64,000 nucleotides of DNA from Candidatus Fraserbacteria bacterium (lineage in GTDB: Bacteria; Bipolaricaulota; Bipolaricaulia; RBG-16-55-9; JAJCYT01), in assembly GCA_029262795.1 (NCBI GenBank), contig JAJCYT010000034.1, positions 147,977-211,976 of the forward strand, written 5' to 3'. Numbering within the stretch: the stretch's first letter is position 1; each line of letters starts with the position of its first letter. Of the stretch, positions 17,213 through 26,131 are shown one piece after another. The translations under genes were made by a program, and so were the position numbers. The notes below the pieces were generated by a model. The model worked only from the letters and a program-made list of their open reading frames with translations, was not told the origin of the DNA and searched no databases.

Positions 17213-17884
17213 TTAATATCGATGTGATGGCAGCTTGTCGTAGTCGACCGACAGCAGCACGCGTTCTTCCAATGAGCTGAACACTTCCACGCCTTGATCT
17301 TCAATCAACAGGCGCAGACGCAATGTGCCGGAGCGTTTGCGGCATTGGCTGTCGAACTCAAACTCTAAATTCTTTAGTGAAAAACGGATCATTTTGTATT
17401 CGGAAAACTCGACCAGTTCTTCAGGTTGAATCACAATATCCTGTTGTCGGACGTCCAATGGGCACTGGCTGTTGTGGGTGTAATCCACACCCGTGTAGTC
17501 CACGCCGAGCAGCTTGACCGTGGTGCGATTGTGTAGATCGTTGTAGGGGTCTTTCACGCTGAAGGTGAAATCAATGTCGCCTTCCACGTCCGAGCGATAC
17601 CATACGCGCAGATGCTGGCAGCGATAGACACGCTCTGGATTGATCATTTCGCTGTGCTTGCCGTAATAGCCGCAGTGTTTTCGTGTGTCGTAGTGGTCGT
17701 CTCGATCCGTCATTTTAAAGGCAGCTCTGGCTTCCTGAACTTCAGGTGTCGGTTTGAGGGCAACGCCTGTGGGCGCGTCCACAAACTGCGTCAAATCCTG
17801 CACAAAATAAGAACACCCACTCACGCCGAACAGGGCCACCAAAACAAACCCGAACCGTGCCAATTTTGAAAAAGTGTGTTTCAT
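17213..17884 (-). CDS. Lipoprotein of unknown function
   Basis: 223 aa. A lipoprotein signal peptide ends in the lipobox VSGC (Cys24). The mature part has several cysteines and a beta-rich C-terminal half (FSLKNLEFEFDSQCRKRSGTLRLRLL). No family recognised. AAGGAGG lies upstream of the ATG. It starts 12 bases after the PKD protein gene and ends before a strong terminator, so the two form an operon and may act together at the outer membrane. A partial, decayed copy lies at 14131-14292. Confidence 0.8.
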   Translation of the reverse strand: MKHTFSKLARFGFVLVALFGVSGCSYFVQDLTQFVDAPTGVALKPTPEVQEARAAFKMTDRDDHYDTRKHCGYYGKHSEMINPERVYRCQHLRVWYRSDVEGDIDFTFSVKDPYNDLHNRTTVKLLGVDYTGVDYTHNSQCPLDVRQQDIVIQPEELVEFSEYKMIRFSLKNLEFEFDSQCRKRSGTLRLRLLIEDQGVEVFSSLEERVLLSVDYDKLPSHRY

Positions 17885-17896
17885 GAGTATTCCTCC

Positions 17897-19498
17897 TTAA
17901 AGCACCAGATTGAGTTGAAACGACAGCAACGCAAAGCTCAGTTGATACGCCACCCCAACGCTTGCCACGGGCAAGGTTTGATGGAAGCGAATCGCATCCT
18001 GATGCGAAATCGTCACGCGAGGGTGGTCACTTTTGTGTTTGCCTTCCAAGCTCAACAGGCCACCACCAAAACTGAGATGCACATTGTCCGCCACGCGATA
18101 GAGCAAGCCTGTGTTGATGAGCATGGCAGTATCAATTTCGGTCATCACTTTTGCCTGTGGGAATGCTTTGCTCACTTGAGGGAACAGATGCGTTTGGTCG
18201 ATGGTCAAGGTGTTTAGGTTGATACCAACACCCACCATGCCCGAAAACGGCGTGTCACCAAAGCGAAAGCCCGCCGCGCCATTGGCCATTTGGAAGTTGC
18301 TGATCAATCCAAGGCCGCCAGAGATAAACACAGGCAGGTCTTTCGTTTTCATCATGTGTGTTGGTGTGATCATCGGCTTGCCCGTCACTTGTACTTTGAT
18401 GGGGTGAACGATGGCGGGAATGTGTGATCGTTCCTGCATGTATGCATCTTTCACGCGAACGATCACGGTGTGCGTACCTTGAGAAAATCCCTGTTTCCAT
18501 TCCACACGAGGTTCTGTGCCGATGTGGTCGGCGATGTTGTCGCCATTGAAATCCCACTCAAATGTTAAATCCGTCTGTTCAGGGTCAATCGATTCGGAAG
18601 CGTTAAACACCACCGCTTCGCCTGCCTGAACGGTGTTACCTGCCTGTCTGGGTTCGGTAAACACCACAGGAATCGGCGCGCGATTGTCCACGTTGATGGA
18701 CGTTTTCTTTTGTGCCATCTGGCTGCGCCCGAATTGATCCGTCATTTTTGCGGTCAACGTGACCTGATACGTTTGCGGCAAACTGAATTCGTAATGCACT
18801 TTTTCACCCTGCAAGCGAATTTCCTTGATGCCGGCAGAATTTTCGATTTCCCAGGTGTATTCCCAATTGGGCGTCAGGCTCGATGGCAAGTCACTGGTGG
18901 GTGAGGACAACCCTGCATCAAACAATACATCGGACTGACTCACCAATTGATCGTTGGGCGTCATGCGAAAATCGGCCATCACTTCTGGCAAATTTGGCAA
19001 ACTCACTTCCACCGTTTTGCGTTCCACATGGCGGTGGAAGATGCGATTGGCATCCACAATTTCCACAGTCAGTGTGGCCGTATAGGTGCCAGGCTGTTCG
19101 TAGCGGTGGTTGATTTGTGAGCCTGTGGCCGTCATGTTGTCACCAAAAGACCAGACGTAATCAATCTCGCGGATTAATTCAGCATCCACACTCGACATCG
19201 AGGCTTCAAATGAAATAGGATCGCCTAATTGAACCTGACTGGCCGCAGAAATGTCGAAATCTATACCCAGATCGGCCACATCAAAATCTTCGGTTTGAGC
19301 AATTTCCTGATCTGATTCTCCGCTTGATGTGTTTCGTTGAGCACTATTGGCGGTCGATTTGTTGGTAGGTTGACCTGTAATTTCTAAATCATCAATATTT
19401 GGAACAGAAGGTGGGTTGTTGTTAAAAATAGCAACACCCATGCCAATGGTCACCGTCAAAGCGGCGCCGGCAAATAAAACTCTCATCCAAGGCTGCAT
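17897..19498 (-). CDS. PKD-domain protein with C-terminal probable outer-membrane barrel
   Basis: 533 aa. One N-terminal hydrophobic segment (residues 5-25), then a Ser/Asn-rich linker. Three PKD-like beta-sandwich domains follow at about 80-166 (VWSFGD, YEQPGTYTATLTV), 175-270 and 275-370 (FEWDFNGDN). From 388 on, alternating strands with many Gly, Asn and aromatic residues (FISGGLGLISNF, LSFGGGLLSLEG, FALLSFQLNLVL at the end) look like a small outer-membrane barrel. PKD domains usually mediate surface protein or carbohydrate contacts. The gene precedes the lipoprotein by 12 bases. Confidence 0.75.
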   Translation of the reverse strand: MQPWMRVLFAGAALTVTIGMGVAIFNNNPPSVPNIDDLEITGQPTNKSTANSAQRNTSSGESDQEIAQTEDFDVADLGIDFDISAASQVQLGDPISFEASMSSVDAELIREIDYVWSFGDNMTATGSQINHRYEQPGTYTATLTVEIVDANRIFHRHVERKTVEVSLPNLPEVMADFRMTPNDQLVSQSDVLFDAGLSSPTSDLPSSLTPNWEYTWEIENSAGIKEIRLQGEKVHYEFSLPQTYQVTLTAKMTDQFGRSQMAQKKTSINVDNRAPIPVVFTEPRQAGNTVQAGEAVVFNASESIDPEQTDLTFEWDFNGDNIADHIGTEPRVEWKQGFSQGTHTVIVRVKDAYMQERSHIPAIVHPIKVQVTGKPMITPTHMMKTKDLPVFISGGLGLISNFQMANGAAGFRFGDTPFSGMVGVGINLNTLTIDQTHLFPQVSKAFPQAKVMTEIDTAMLINTGLLYRVADNVHLSFGGGLLSLEGKHKSDHPRVTISHQDAIRFHQTLPVASVGVAYQLSFALLSFQLNLVL

Positions 19499-19752
19499 GT
19501 CTCATCTCCTTTGAGTGACGTGCTTTAACTCCTTGGCATGGTAAACCTAGCAATAGGTGTGCGCCTAGGGCGCGGTATTCAATTGTAAATAAATGGAAAT
19601 ACTAGACGTCGCTGTACGCAGAATTGCTTCACCCCTCTCTCTCACTTAAACCTGTCCTCGCAGGCTTTTCTCCCCGAAACAAAGCTGCCCCAGCTTTTTC
19701 CTTAACCCGATGTCAACGTCGGGAGTTTAACACCACCACTATATATAACTTT

Positions 19753-20766
19753 TTAGGCGTTTGTAAACTGTTGGCTGGCTAACAACATTTCAGAATTGGC
19801 CAAAAGCGCCTGCTCAACAACGGTTTCGATTTCTTTGATACTCGAAGTCTGTATCAGTTCTGCCCGAAGGCTGCTGGCTTTGTAAAAATCCTTAACATAA
19901 GCGGCCAAATGCTTGCGGATGGCGGCAAAAACAATCAAGTCTGTGTACAGCGAATCAAACAATCGAGCATGTTCAAGCATCACGCCGAGCACGGTTTCCA
20001 TCGACAAATTTGATTTGGAAATTTCTGGATTAAAGCACCAGGGGTTGCCAATGACTGCCCGTCCCAGCATTACCCCGTCTATACCATGAAGCTCACATTT
20101 TTCATCAAGTTGATCCAGGGTATACACATCCCCATTGCCGATAATGGGCGTTTGATACGAATGCGCCATTTCTGCAATATCTGAGGCCAGTTCCCAGTGA
20201 GCTTCCACTTTGGACATTTCCTTTTTGGTTCTGAGATGCACGATGAGGGCTGCCACATCCTGCTCCAAAATAGCGGGCAGCCAGGATTGATATTCAATCT
20301 CGGAAAACCCAAGGCGTGTTTTAACCGAAACAGGCAAATCTCCCGCACCTTCTTTGGAAGCCTGAATAATTTCTTTGGCAATTTCTGGAAACTTGATTAA
20401 GCCCGATCCTGCATTCTGCTTCAACACATTATGATCGGGACACCCCATATTGATGTCAATGCCATCGAAACCCAACTCCACAGCAAGTTTGGCAGAATGA
20501 TAAAAATTCTCCGGTTTCGCACCGAAAAATTGGGCCACGATAGGACGCTCACTTTCGTCATACCACAAGTGAGGCAGCAAATTGTCACGCCCAGGCGAAC
20601 ACAATCCGTCACACGGCACAAACTGCGTATACATCACATCAGGTTTTCCATATTTGGCAATCATGCGCCGAAACGCCGCATCCGTGATATTGGCCATCGG
20701 TGCCAGCACGGACAACGGTTTTTCAGACTGCCAAAAATTATTCTTTATTTCTTTCATCTCAATCAT
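19753..20766 (-). CDS. dus: tRNA-dihydrouridine synthase
   Basis: 337 aa FMN/NADPH enzyme that reduces uridine in tRNA. The TIM-barrel has APMANITDAAFRRM at the N-terminus, the catalytic cysteine Cys109 in MGCPDHNV, NAGSGL, SVKTRLGF, and the phosphate-binding GNGDVYT and GVMLGRAVIGNPW. Whether it is a DusA, B or C type cannot be told from the sequence. An ATG at 20757 is an alternative start. The 19499-19752 gap holds two short inverted repeats but no T-run terminator. Confidence 0.93.
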   Translation of the reverse strand: MIEMKEIKNNFWQSEKPLSVLAPMANITDAAFRRMIAKYGKPDVMYTQFVPCDGLCSPGRDNLLPHLWYDESERPIVAQFFGAKPENFYHSAKLAVELGFDGIDINMGCPDHNVLKQNAGSGLIKFPEIAKEIIQASKEGAGDLPVSVKTRLGFSEIEYQSWLPAILEQDVAALIVHLRTKKEMSKVEAHWELASDIAEMAHSYQTPIIGNGDVYTLDQLDEKCELHGIDGVMLGRAVIGNPWCFNPEISKSNLSMETVLGVMLEHARLFDSLYTDLIVFAAIRKHLAAYVKDFYKASSLRAELIQTSSIKEIETVVEQALLANSEMLLASQQFTNA

Positions 20767-20805
20767 CCATCCAATTGGGTGGATACATTATATCAAGCAA
20801 AATAG

Positions 20806-20844
20806 AAAAAGGGCTTGCGATTCATTCAAAATAACCGCAAGCCC
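20806..20844 (-). terminator. Rho-independent terminator of fhs
   Basis: Stem GGGCTTGCG (20811-20819) with CGCAAGCCC (20836-20844). On the minus strand it is followed by TTTTTCTATTTT. It sits about 30 bases after the fhs stop. Confidence 0.85.
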
Positions 20845-20871
20845 TTCACTTCAATTTAGGATTGGATTGGT

Positions 20872-22557
20872 TTAGAACAAGCCAGTGATCTTCCCACTGT
20901 CATCAATGTCCATATGGATTGAAGACGGCTCTTTGCCCAACCCAGGCATGGTCATCACATCGCCTGCCAAGGCGACGAGGAAGCCTGCACCCGCCGAAGC
21001 ATAAATGTCGTTGATCGTCAGCGTCCAGCCTGTCGGCGCACCTTTCAATGCGGAATCGTCACTGATGGAGTGGAAGGTTTTGGCCATACAGATTGGCATT
21101 TTATCCAAACCAGAAGCTTCCAGTTGCTTGATGCCACGTTTGGCTTTGCCAACAATTTCAACGCCATCGGCCCCGTAATAATCTTTTGCCAAAATGTTGA
21201 GTTTGTCCATGATGGGCAGTTGATCGTCATAAAGCGGTTTGTAATTGGCTGGTTTTTCTTCCAGCGTTTGAATCACTTTTTCAGCGAGTTCTGCACCGCC
21301 TTCGCCGCCTCTAGCCCACACGTTCGATTCTGCTGCCAGCACGCCCATGGATTCGCAATGTTTAATGACGGCGGCAATTTCAGCGTCCGTATCTTCAGGT
21401 CGACGGTTGACGGATACCACACAAGGCACACCGAATTTTTCCAAATTCGTAAGGTGCTTGTCTAAGTTCGAAAAGCCCTTTTCAACCGCGTCCACGTTTT
21501 CTTTGGCAAGCTCGTCCATTTTCACCGGCCACATGTTGAGACCATGCATCTTCAGTGCACGAATCGTGGCAACCACCACCGTGGCGGCTGGTTTCAAATT
21601 GCCCTGACGGCAAACGATGTTAAAGAATTTTTCAGCACCCAAGTCTGCGCCAAAGCCCGTTTCAGTCACCACGTAATCAGCCAGTTTAAGCGCCATCCTG
21701 TCTGCCACCAATGTGTTGTGCCCATGAGCAATATTGGCAAATGGCCCACCATGAACAAATGCAGGGTTATGCTCAAGCGTTTGCACAAAGTTTGGTTTAA
21801 TGGCCTCTTTCAACAGCAACGTCATTGCGCCCTGAGCTTTTAAATCTTTCGCGGTGATTGGTTTGCCATCTCGATTGTAAGCCACAATCATGCGGCCCAG
21901 CCGTGCTTTGAGGTCCATAAAGTCACTTGCCAGACAAAGAATTGCCATGATCTCCGAAGCCACCGTGATCATGAATCCATCCTGACGCGGGATGCCGTGA
22001 ATGCGTCCGCCCATGCCCACCACGATATTGCGCAGGGCGCGGTCATTCATGTCCACAACACGCTTCCACACGATGTTGTTCACATCTACGTCGAGTTCAT
22101 TGCCATGAAAAATATGAGCATCCAGCATCGCGGACAACAACATGTGAGCGGCGGTAATGGCGTGCATATCGCCCGTAAAGTGAATGTTGATGTCTTCCAT
22201 CGGCAGCACCTGTGCATAGCCACCACCGGCAGCCCCGCCTTTGATGCCGAACACAGGACCGAGCGAAGGTTGTCGCACGGCGGTAAATGTCTTTTTACCG
22301 ATGTAGTTCATCGACTGACCCAGCCCGACTGTGGTCACCGTTTTGCCCTCACCCATCGGTGTGGGCGACATGGCGGTTACCATAATCAGCTTTCCATCAG
22401 GCTTATCCTTGAGACGATCCAAAAGTGAGAGTTCCACCTTGGCTTTGTAATTGCCATACAACTGAAGCTCATCAGGCTCAATGCCGATGGCTTCAGCCAC
22501 TTCCAAAATAGGCTTCATCGTTGCCGCTTGTGCAATTTCAATATCAGATTTGACCAT
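20872..22557 (-). CDS. fhs: Formate--tetrahydrofolate ligase
   Basis: ATP-dependent enzyme joining formate to THF to give 10-formyl-THF. 561 aa. The ATP loop TPMGEGKT is at residues 66-73, RQPSLGPVFGIKGGAAGGGY follows, and the C-terminal EPSSIHMDIDDSGKITGLF is conserved. GGAGG lies 8 bases before the ATG at 22557, so that start is used. It forms part of a one-carbon block with the amine oxidase and metH. A strong terminator follows. Confidence 0.96.
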   Translation of the reverse strand: MVKSDIEIAQAATMKPILEVAEAIGIEPDELQLYGNYKAKVELSLLDRLKDKPDGKLIMVTAMSPTPMGEGKTVTTVGLGQSMNYIGKKTFTAVRQPSLGPVFGIKGGAAGGGYAQVLPMEDINIHFTGDMHAITAAHMLLSAMLDAHIFHGNELDVDVNNIVWKRVVDMNDRALRNIVVGMGGRIHGIPRQDGFMITVASEIMAILCLASDFMDLKARLGRMIVAYNRDGKPITAKDLKAQGAMTLLLKEAIKPNFVQTLEHNPAFVHGGPFANIAHGHNTLVADRMALKLADYVVTETGFGADLGAEKFFNIVCRQGNLKPAATVVVATIRALKMHGLNMWPVKMDELAKENVDAVEKGFSNLDKHLTNLEKFGVPCVVSVNRRPEDTDAEIAAVIKHCESMGVLAAESNVWARGGEGGAELAEKVIQTLEEKPANYKPLYDDQLPIMDKLNILAKDYYGADGVEIVGKAKRGIKQLEASGLDKMPICMAKTFHSISDDSALKGAPTGWTLTINDIYASAGAGFLVALAGDVMTMPGLGKEPSSIHMDIDDSGKITGLF

Positions 22558-22620
22558 TGTTTCAACCTCCAAGCAATTGACACGCTTTTATAAAAGCATT
22601 TTTGAGATAAATTTATTGAA

Positions 22621-22674
22621 TACTTCAATCCCCCAACCCCCCTTTAGATAAAGGGGGCTACGATTGGGCTGCGT
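22621..22674. repeat. Dispersed palindromic repeat, copy 3
   Basis: CCCCCAACCCCCC, then TTTAGATAAA and GGGGGCTACGATTGGGCTGCG. Same orientation as copy 1, opposite to copy 2. Located between fhs and the Fe-S oxidoreductase gene. Confidence 0.8.
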
Positions 22675-22795
22675 GTATTTGTTCTGTCTTTCGGTACATT
22701 GTTCTTTGCCAAGTCTTTCTGTATTTACTTTCAGAAAGAAGCTAAATTCATTAGCTGGCGGTAGCCACATAAAAAAGTGGTAGCCATATAAAACT

Positions 22796-24865
22796 TTAAA
22801 TCTCTAAGCCCATGGCCTCGGCCACCAGCTCCGCAATATCTTTATCCTGCAAGTCGGATTCTTTTGCACCCAGGCCATCTTCCATCATGGTCATGCAGAA
22901 TGGGCAAGCCGATGCCACCAATCCTGATTTTCCATTTTTATTTGCGGCCAGGGTTTCTTCAGCCTGTTGAACGCGGTTTTCATTGACGCGTTTTCCAGGT
23001 TCTTCCTCAATCCACATCATTCCGCCGCCTGCACCACAGCACATGCCGCGTTCGCGGTTGCGCTTCATTTCGACCAATTCGACGCCTGGAATCTTTTTCA
23101 GAATATCCCGCGGCTGATCAAAAATGTTGTTGTGGCGTCCCAGATAACAGGAATCGTGATAGGTGATCACATGCTCCAATGAATGTGTCATCTCAATTCT
23201 GCCATCATCCAAAAGCGACTTGATCATCTCAGTATGATGCACCACCTGATAACTACCACCGTAATCAGGGTATTCGTTCTTAATCGTGTTAAAACAATGC
23301 GGACACAGCGTCAGCACATTTTTAAACGAATAGTTTTTCATGATCTCCACGTTCATCTCAGCCTGAATCTGATACAGATATTCATGCCCAATTCGACGTG
23401 CAGGATCACCCGTGCAGGCTTCTTCTTCGCCAAGCACGGCAAATGAAACGCCAGCCGCCTCAAGAATCCTGACCACACTTCGAGCAATCTTCTGGTTGCG
23501 TGGATCAAACGCCGCCGAACAGCCGACCCAAAACAAGTAATCAACTTTTTCTCCAGCTGCTTCCACCTCGGCCATCGTTTTGATCTCAAGCCCTTTGGCC
23601 CAGTCTAAACGTGAAGATGGATGCTGATTCCACGGATTGCCGCGTTTTTCCATACCTGCAAAAATTTCAGCATAAGTTTCTGGATATTTGTCCTGAATCA
23701 TTACTTCATTTCGACGCAATTCCAAAATTTTGTTTAACGGATCAATGTAAACCGGACACGCATCCACACACGCCATACAGGTGGTGCAGGCCCAGATTTC
23801 TTCAGGCGAAATAGACGCTTCGAGAATGCGCTTGCTTTCCTGTGCTTTGCCGAACGCCGGAATTTCTGCATTCACCTGATCCCGTAAGTTGACGATGATA
23901 TTTCGGGGTGACAGCAATTTGCCCGAAAGGTTGGCAGGGCAATTGATTTCACAACGTCCACATTCGGTACAGCTTGCCAAATCTAAAAGATCTTTACGCG
24001 TTAAATCAGCAATCGTTTCGAAGCCAAGCACGGTTTCATTTTCAAAAGCAGCTTCCACATCCACAGGGGCCAAGCGGCCTTGATCACGCATGTCTTTGAA
24101 AAATAAATTGAAAGCGGCGGTCAGGATGTGACTTACCTTGGGTGCGTAAGGCAAATAAGTAATCCAGCCAAACGCAATGATGGCATGGAACCACCAAATG
24201 CCTTTATGCATGGCGAGTAAAGTTTCGAGACTCAATCCTTGAAGCAAACTGGCAATCGTAAATCCAACAGGCGACCAGGCAGGATTGTAAGCCAACTCGT
24301 TTGATGTGGCAGCCAAGCGAATGCCCTCCACCACAAACCCTGTGATGCCGATGACGAGCAATGAAACGGGCAGAATTAGGTCCGTGGACGTCCAGCGCAG
24401 TTGAGGCTTTTTGATCGCATAGCGACGCACCAGGGCAACGATTAGGCCGATAATAAACAATGCGCCCATCGTGTCCAGAATCAACTCATAGCCGAGGAAA
24501 AAATTGCCGTACCAGAAGCCGCGTTCCCAACCTAATAATTTTTGAAAGAAGTCATATTCCAGCGCCACAATGAGGGTGCCAATAAACAATGCGATAAAGC
24601 CCCACATGATGAATAAGTGCATCATGCCAGCTAATGAATGATTGCGTTTAATACTGCGGTTGGCGGCTATGTTTCCGAGTGTACTGCCGAGTGTAGACCA
24701 GGCATGGCTCAGAGAAAATACAACTTTTTTGCCAGACAAAATACGCTTGATGTGGATGTAAACGCCATAAATTAAGGTCAGTGTGGCAACCGCAGCCAAG
24801 CCGAAAAAGATGCCTTCACCGATGGGTGATACGTTCCAAAAAACTTCTCGAGTAACCCGCTCCAT
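22796..24865 (-). CDS. Membrane Fe-S oxidoreductase of the HdrD/FadF type
   Basis: 689 aa. Residues about 15-245 hold six membrane segments like the NarI haem-b subunit. Then come two 4Fe-4S motifs, C299-C302-C305-C309 ([12 protein letters not shown]) and C360-C363-C366-C370 ([12 protein letters not shown]), and two CCG (DUF3400-like) domains with [15 protein letters not shown] and CPFCM. Such fusions are proposed or shown in some bacteria to pass electrons from electron-transfer flavoprotein to quinone. No etf genes lie in the window. It may take electrons from the acyl-CoA dehydrogenase or amine oxidation; that is inference. Confidence 0.85.
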   Translation of the reverse strand: MERVTREVFWNVSPIGEGIFFGLAAVATLTLIYGVYIHIKRILSGKKVVFSLSHAWSTLGSTLGNIAANRSIKRNHSLAGMMHLFIMWGFIALFIGTLIVALEYDFFQKLLGWERGFWYGNFFLGYELILDTMGALFIIGLIVALVRRYAIKKPQLRWTSTDLILPVSLLVIGITGFVVEGIRLAATSNELAYNPAWSPVGFTIASLLQGLSLETLLAMHKGIWWFHAIIAFGWITYLPYAPKVSHILTAAFNLFFKDMRDQGRLAPVDVEAAFENETVLGFETIADLTRKDLLDLASCTECGRCEINCPANLSGKLLSPRNIIVNLRDQVNAEIPAFGKAQESKRILEASISPEEIWACTTCMACVDACPVYIDPLNKILELRRNEVMIQDKYPETYAEIFAGMEKRGNPWNQHPSSRLDWAKGLEIKTMAEVEAAGEKVDYLFWVGCSAAFDPRNQKIARSVVRILEAAGVSFAVLGEEEACTGDPARRIGHEYLYQIQAEMNVEIMKNYSFKNVLTLCPHCFNTIKNEYPDYGGSYQVVHHTEMIKSLLDDGRIEMTHSLEHVITYHDSCYLGRHNNIFDQPRDILKKIPGVELVEMKRNRERGMCCGAGGGMMWIEEEPGKRVNENRVQQAEETLAANKNGKSGLVASACPFCMTMMEDGLGAKESDLQDKDIAELVAEAMGLEI

Positions 24866-24912
24866 AGTGGGGTTACTTTAGTCGATAGGCTTTGAGCTTC
24901 GCAAGTTGTTTT

Positions 24913-26049
24913 TTAAAAGCGGTTCAGCTTGAACAAATCGAGGTTGAATTTCGGTGTTTGATCCGTCAGTAAATCTGCCACAATTTCCCCAATCACACTG
25001 GAAAATTTAAATCCATGACCAGAGCAAGGCGAAGCGATTAACACTTCGGGATGGTTTGGGTGAAAGTCCAGCAAAAAATGCTCATCGGGCGTGTTCGTAT
25101 ACATGCACACCACGGATTCAACCAATTCCCCATTGGCGTCCGGCAGATATTTTTCCAGACGTTGGCGCACCGCTTCCACATCTTCGGGGTGGATGTCTCG
25201 ATCCACAGAGGTCGCATCCTGATTCAGTTGACCACCATGGTGAAGCGCGGTTTTGATTTTTCCTTCATCCACCATTGGAAATCCGTAAAGATAGGGCGGG
25301 CTGTGATTATCTTCAATCATATATCCAGGAAAGCATGTGGGTTGGAATTTTTCTGGATGCCTGGGTTCAAACCATAGCTGTATTTGTCGTTCCACCTCTA
25401 AGGGCAGGTTGATGTCCGGCAGCAATTGGCCCAACCATGCACCTGCTGTAAACAACAATTTTTTCGCCTTGTAGTAATCTTTGGTGGATGTGATCTGGAC
25501 GATCCCATTTTCAATTTGCCATGACACCAGGCTTTCATGAATATGCAGGTCTGCTTTGTGTTGTGCGGCCCTTTTTAAATGAGCACGGATACAATCCTCC
25601 AAAAACAACAGCCCTGCGCGAGATTCAAAAATGGCCATCATGTCGTCTGCGGGCCTTAATCCAGGGTATCGCTCTTTCACAGCGGATGCACTCAGTTTTT
25701 CATATGGCAAACCATTCTGTTTGGCACTTGCTTCAGATCCCTGAACCAACACCCCTTGAGGCGGGCCAATCATCAACGCGCCGGTTTGAATGAAAAGTTG
25801 TTGCTCGTAAAAAGCTTCCAGATCATCCCAAAGTTCATAAGCGCGTTGCACAATGGGGACGTAAGCGGGGTGTTCAAAATAAGCCTCGCGAATCATTCGG
25901 GTTTTGCCATACGATGAGCCTTGGTCATGGGGTGGATGGAATTGATCCAGCCCCAACACACTTAAACCACGGCGAGCCAGATGATCTGCTGCTGCACTGC
26001 CCATTGCGCCGAGCCCAACCACAATGACGTCGTAAATTGCCATAGACAC
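24913..26049 (-). CDS. Monomeric sarcosine oxidase / N-methyl amino acid oxidase family
   Basis: 378 aa flavoprotein. Rossmann motif GLGAMGSA at residues 12-19, and SSYGKTRMIREAYFEHPAYVP near 45-65, typical of MSOX and N-methyltryptophan oxidase. Cys315 in VVCMYTNTPDEHF matches the covalent FAD cysteine of that family, and the GHGFKFS motif is present. The reaction would demethylate a secondary amine with O2, giving formaldehyde and H2O2. The start is GTG 26049 or ATG 26043. Divergent from metH, which suggests a role in feeding C1 units, but the substrate is not known. Confidence 0.86.
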   Translation of the reverse strand: MSMAIYDVIVVGLGAMGSAAADHLARRGLSVLGLDQFHPPHDQGSSYGKTRMIREAYFEHPAYVPIVQRAYELWDDLEAFYEQQLFIQTGALMIGPPQGVLVQGSEASAKQNGLPYEKLSASAVKERYPGLRPADDMMAIFESRAGLLFLEDCIRAHLKRAAQHKADLHIHESLVSWQIENGIVQITSTKDYYKAKKLLFTAGAWLGQLLPDINLPLEVERQIQLWFEPRHPEKFQPTCFPGYMIEDNHSPPYLYGFPMVDEGKIKTALHHGGQLNQDATSVDRDIHPEDVEAVRQRLEKYLPDANGELVESVVCMYTNTPDEHFLLDFHPNHPEVLIASPCSGHGFKFSSVIGEIVADLLTDQTPKFNLDLFKLNRF

Positions 26050-26131
26050 AAATTCTAGTAATCTCCTTGACAGAATGCGAACCTGTTATTTTGTTACAAT
26101 AATAGAATAGTTTTTCAGATCAGGAGAAAAG

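Noticed and set aside
19661..19722. Short inverted repeats (AAAGCTG/CAGCTTT and CCCGA/TCGGG) after dus as a terminator
   Set aside because: Stems are short and neither is followed by a T-run on the transcribed strand.
26067..26100. TTGACA and TACAAT before metH as a promoter
   Set aside because: Spacing is 22 bases, too long; one of the two may still be used with another partner.
26050..26131. Possible SAM or cobalamin riboswitch before metH
   Set aside because: The leader is only about 80 bases, with no conserved boxes; too short for either class.
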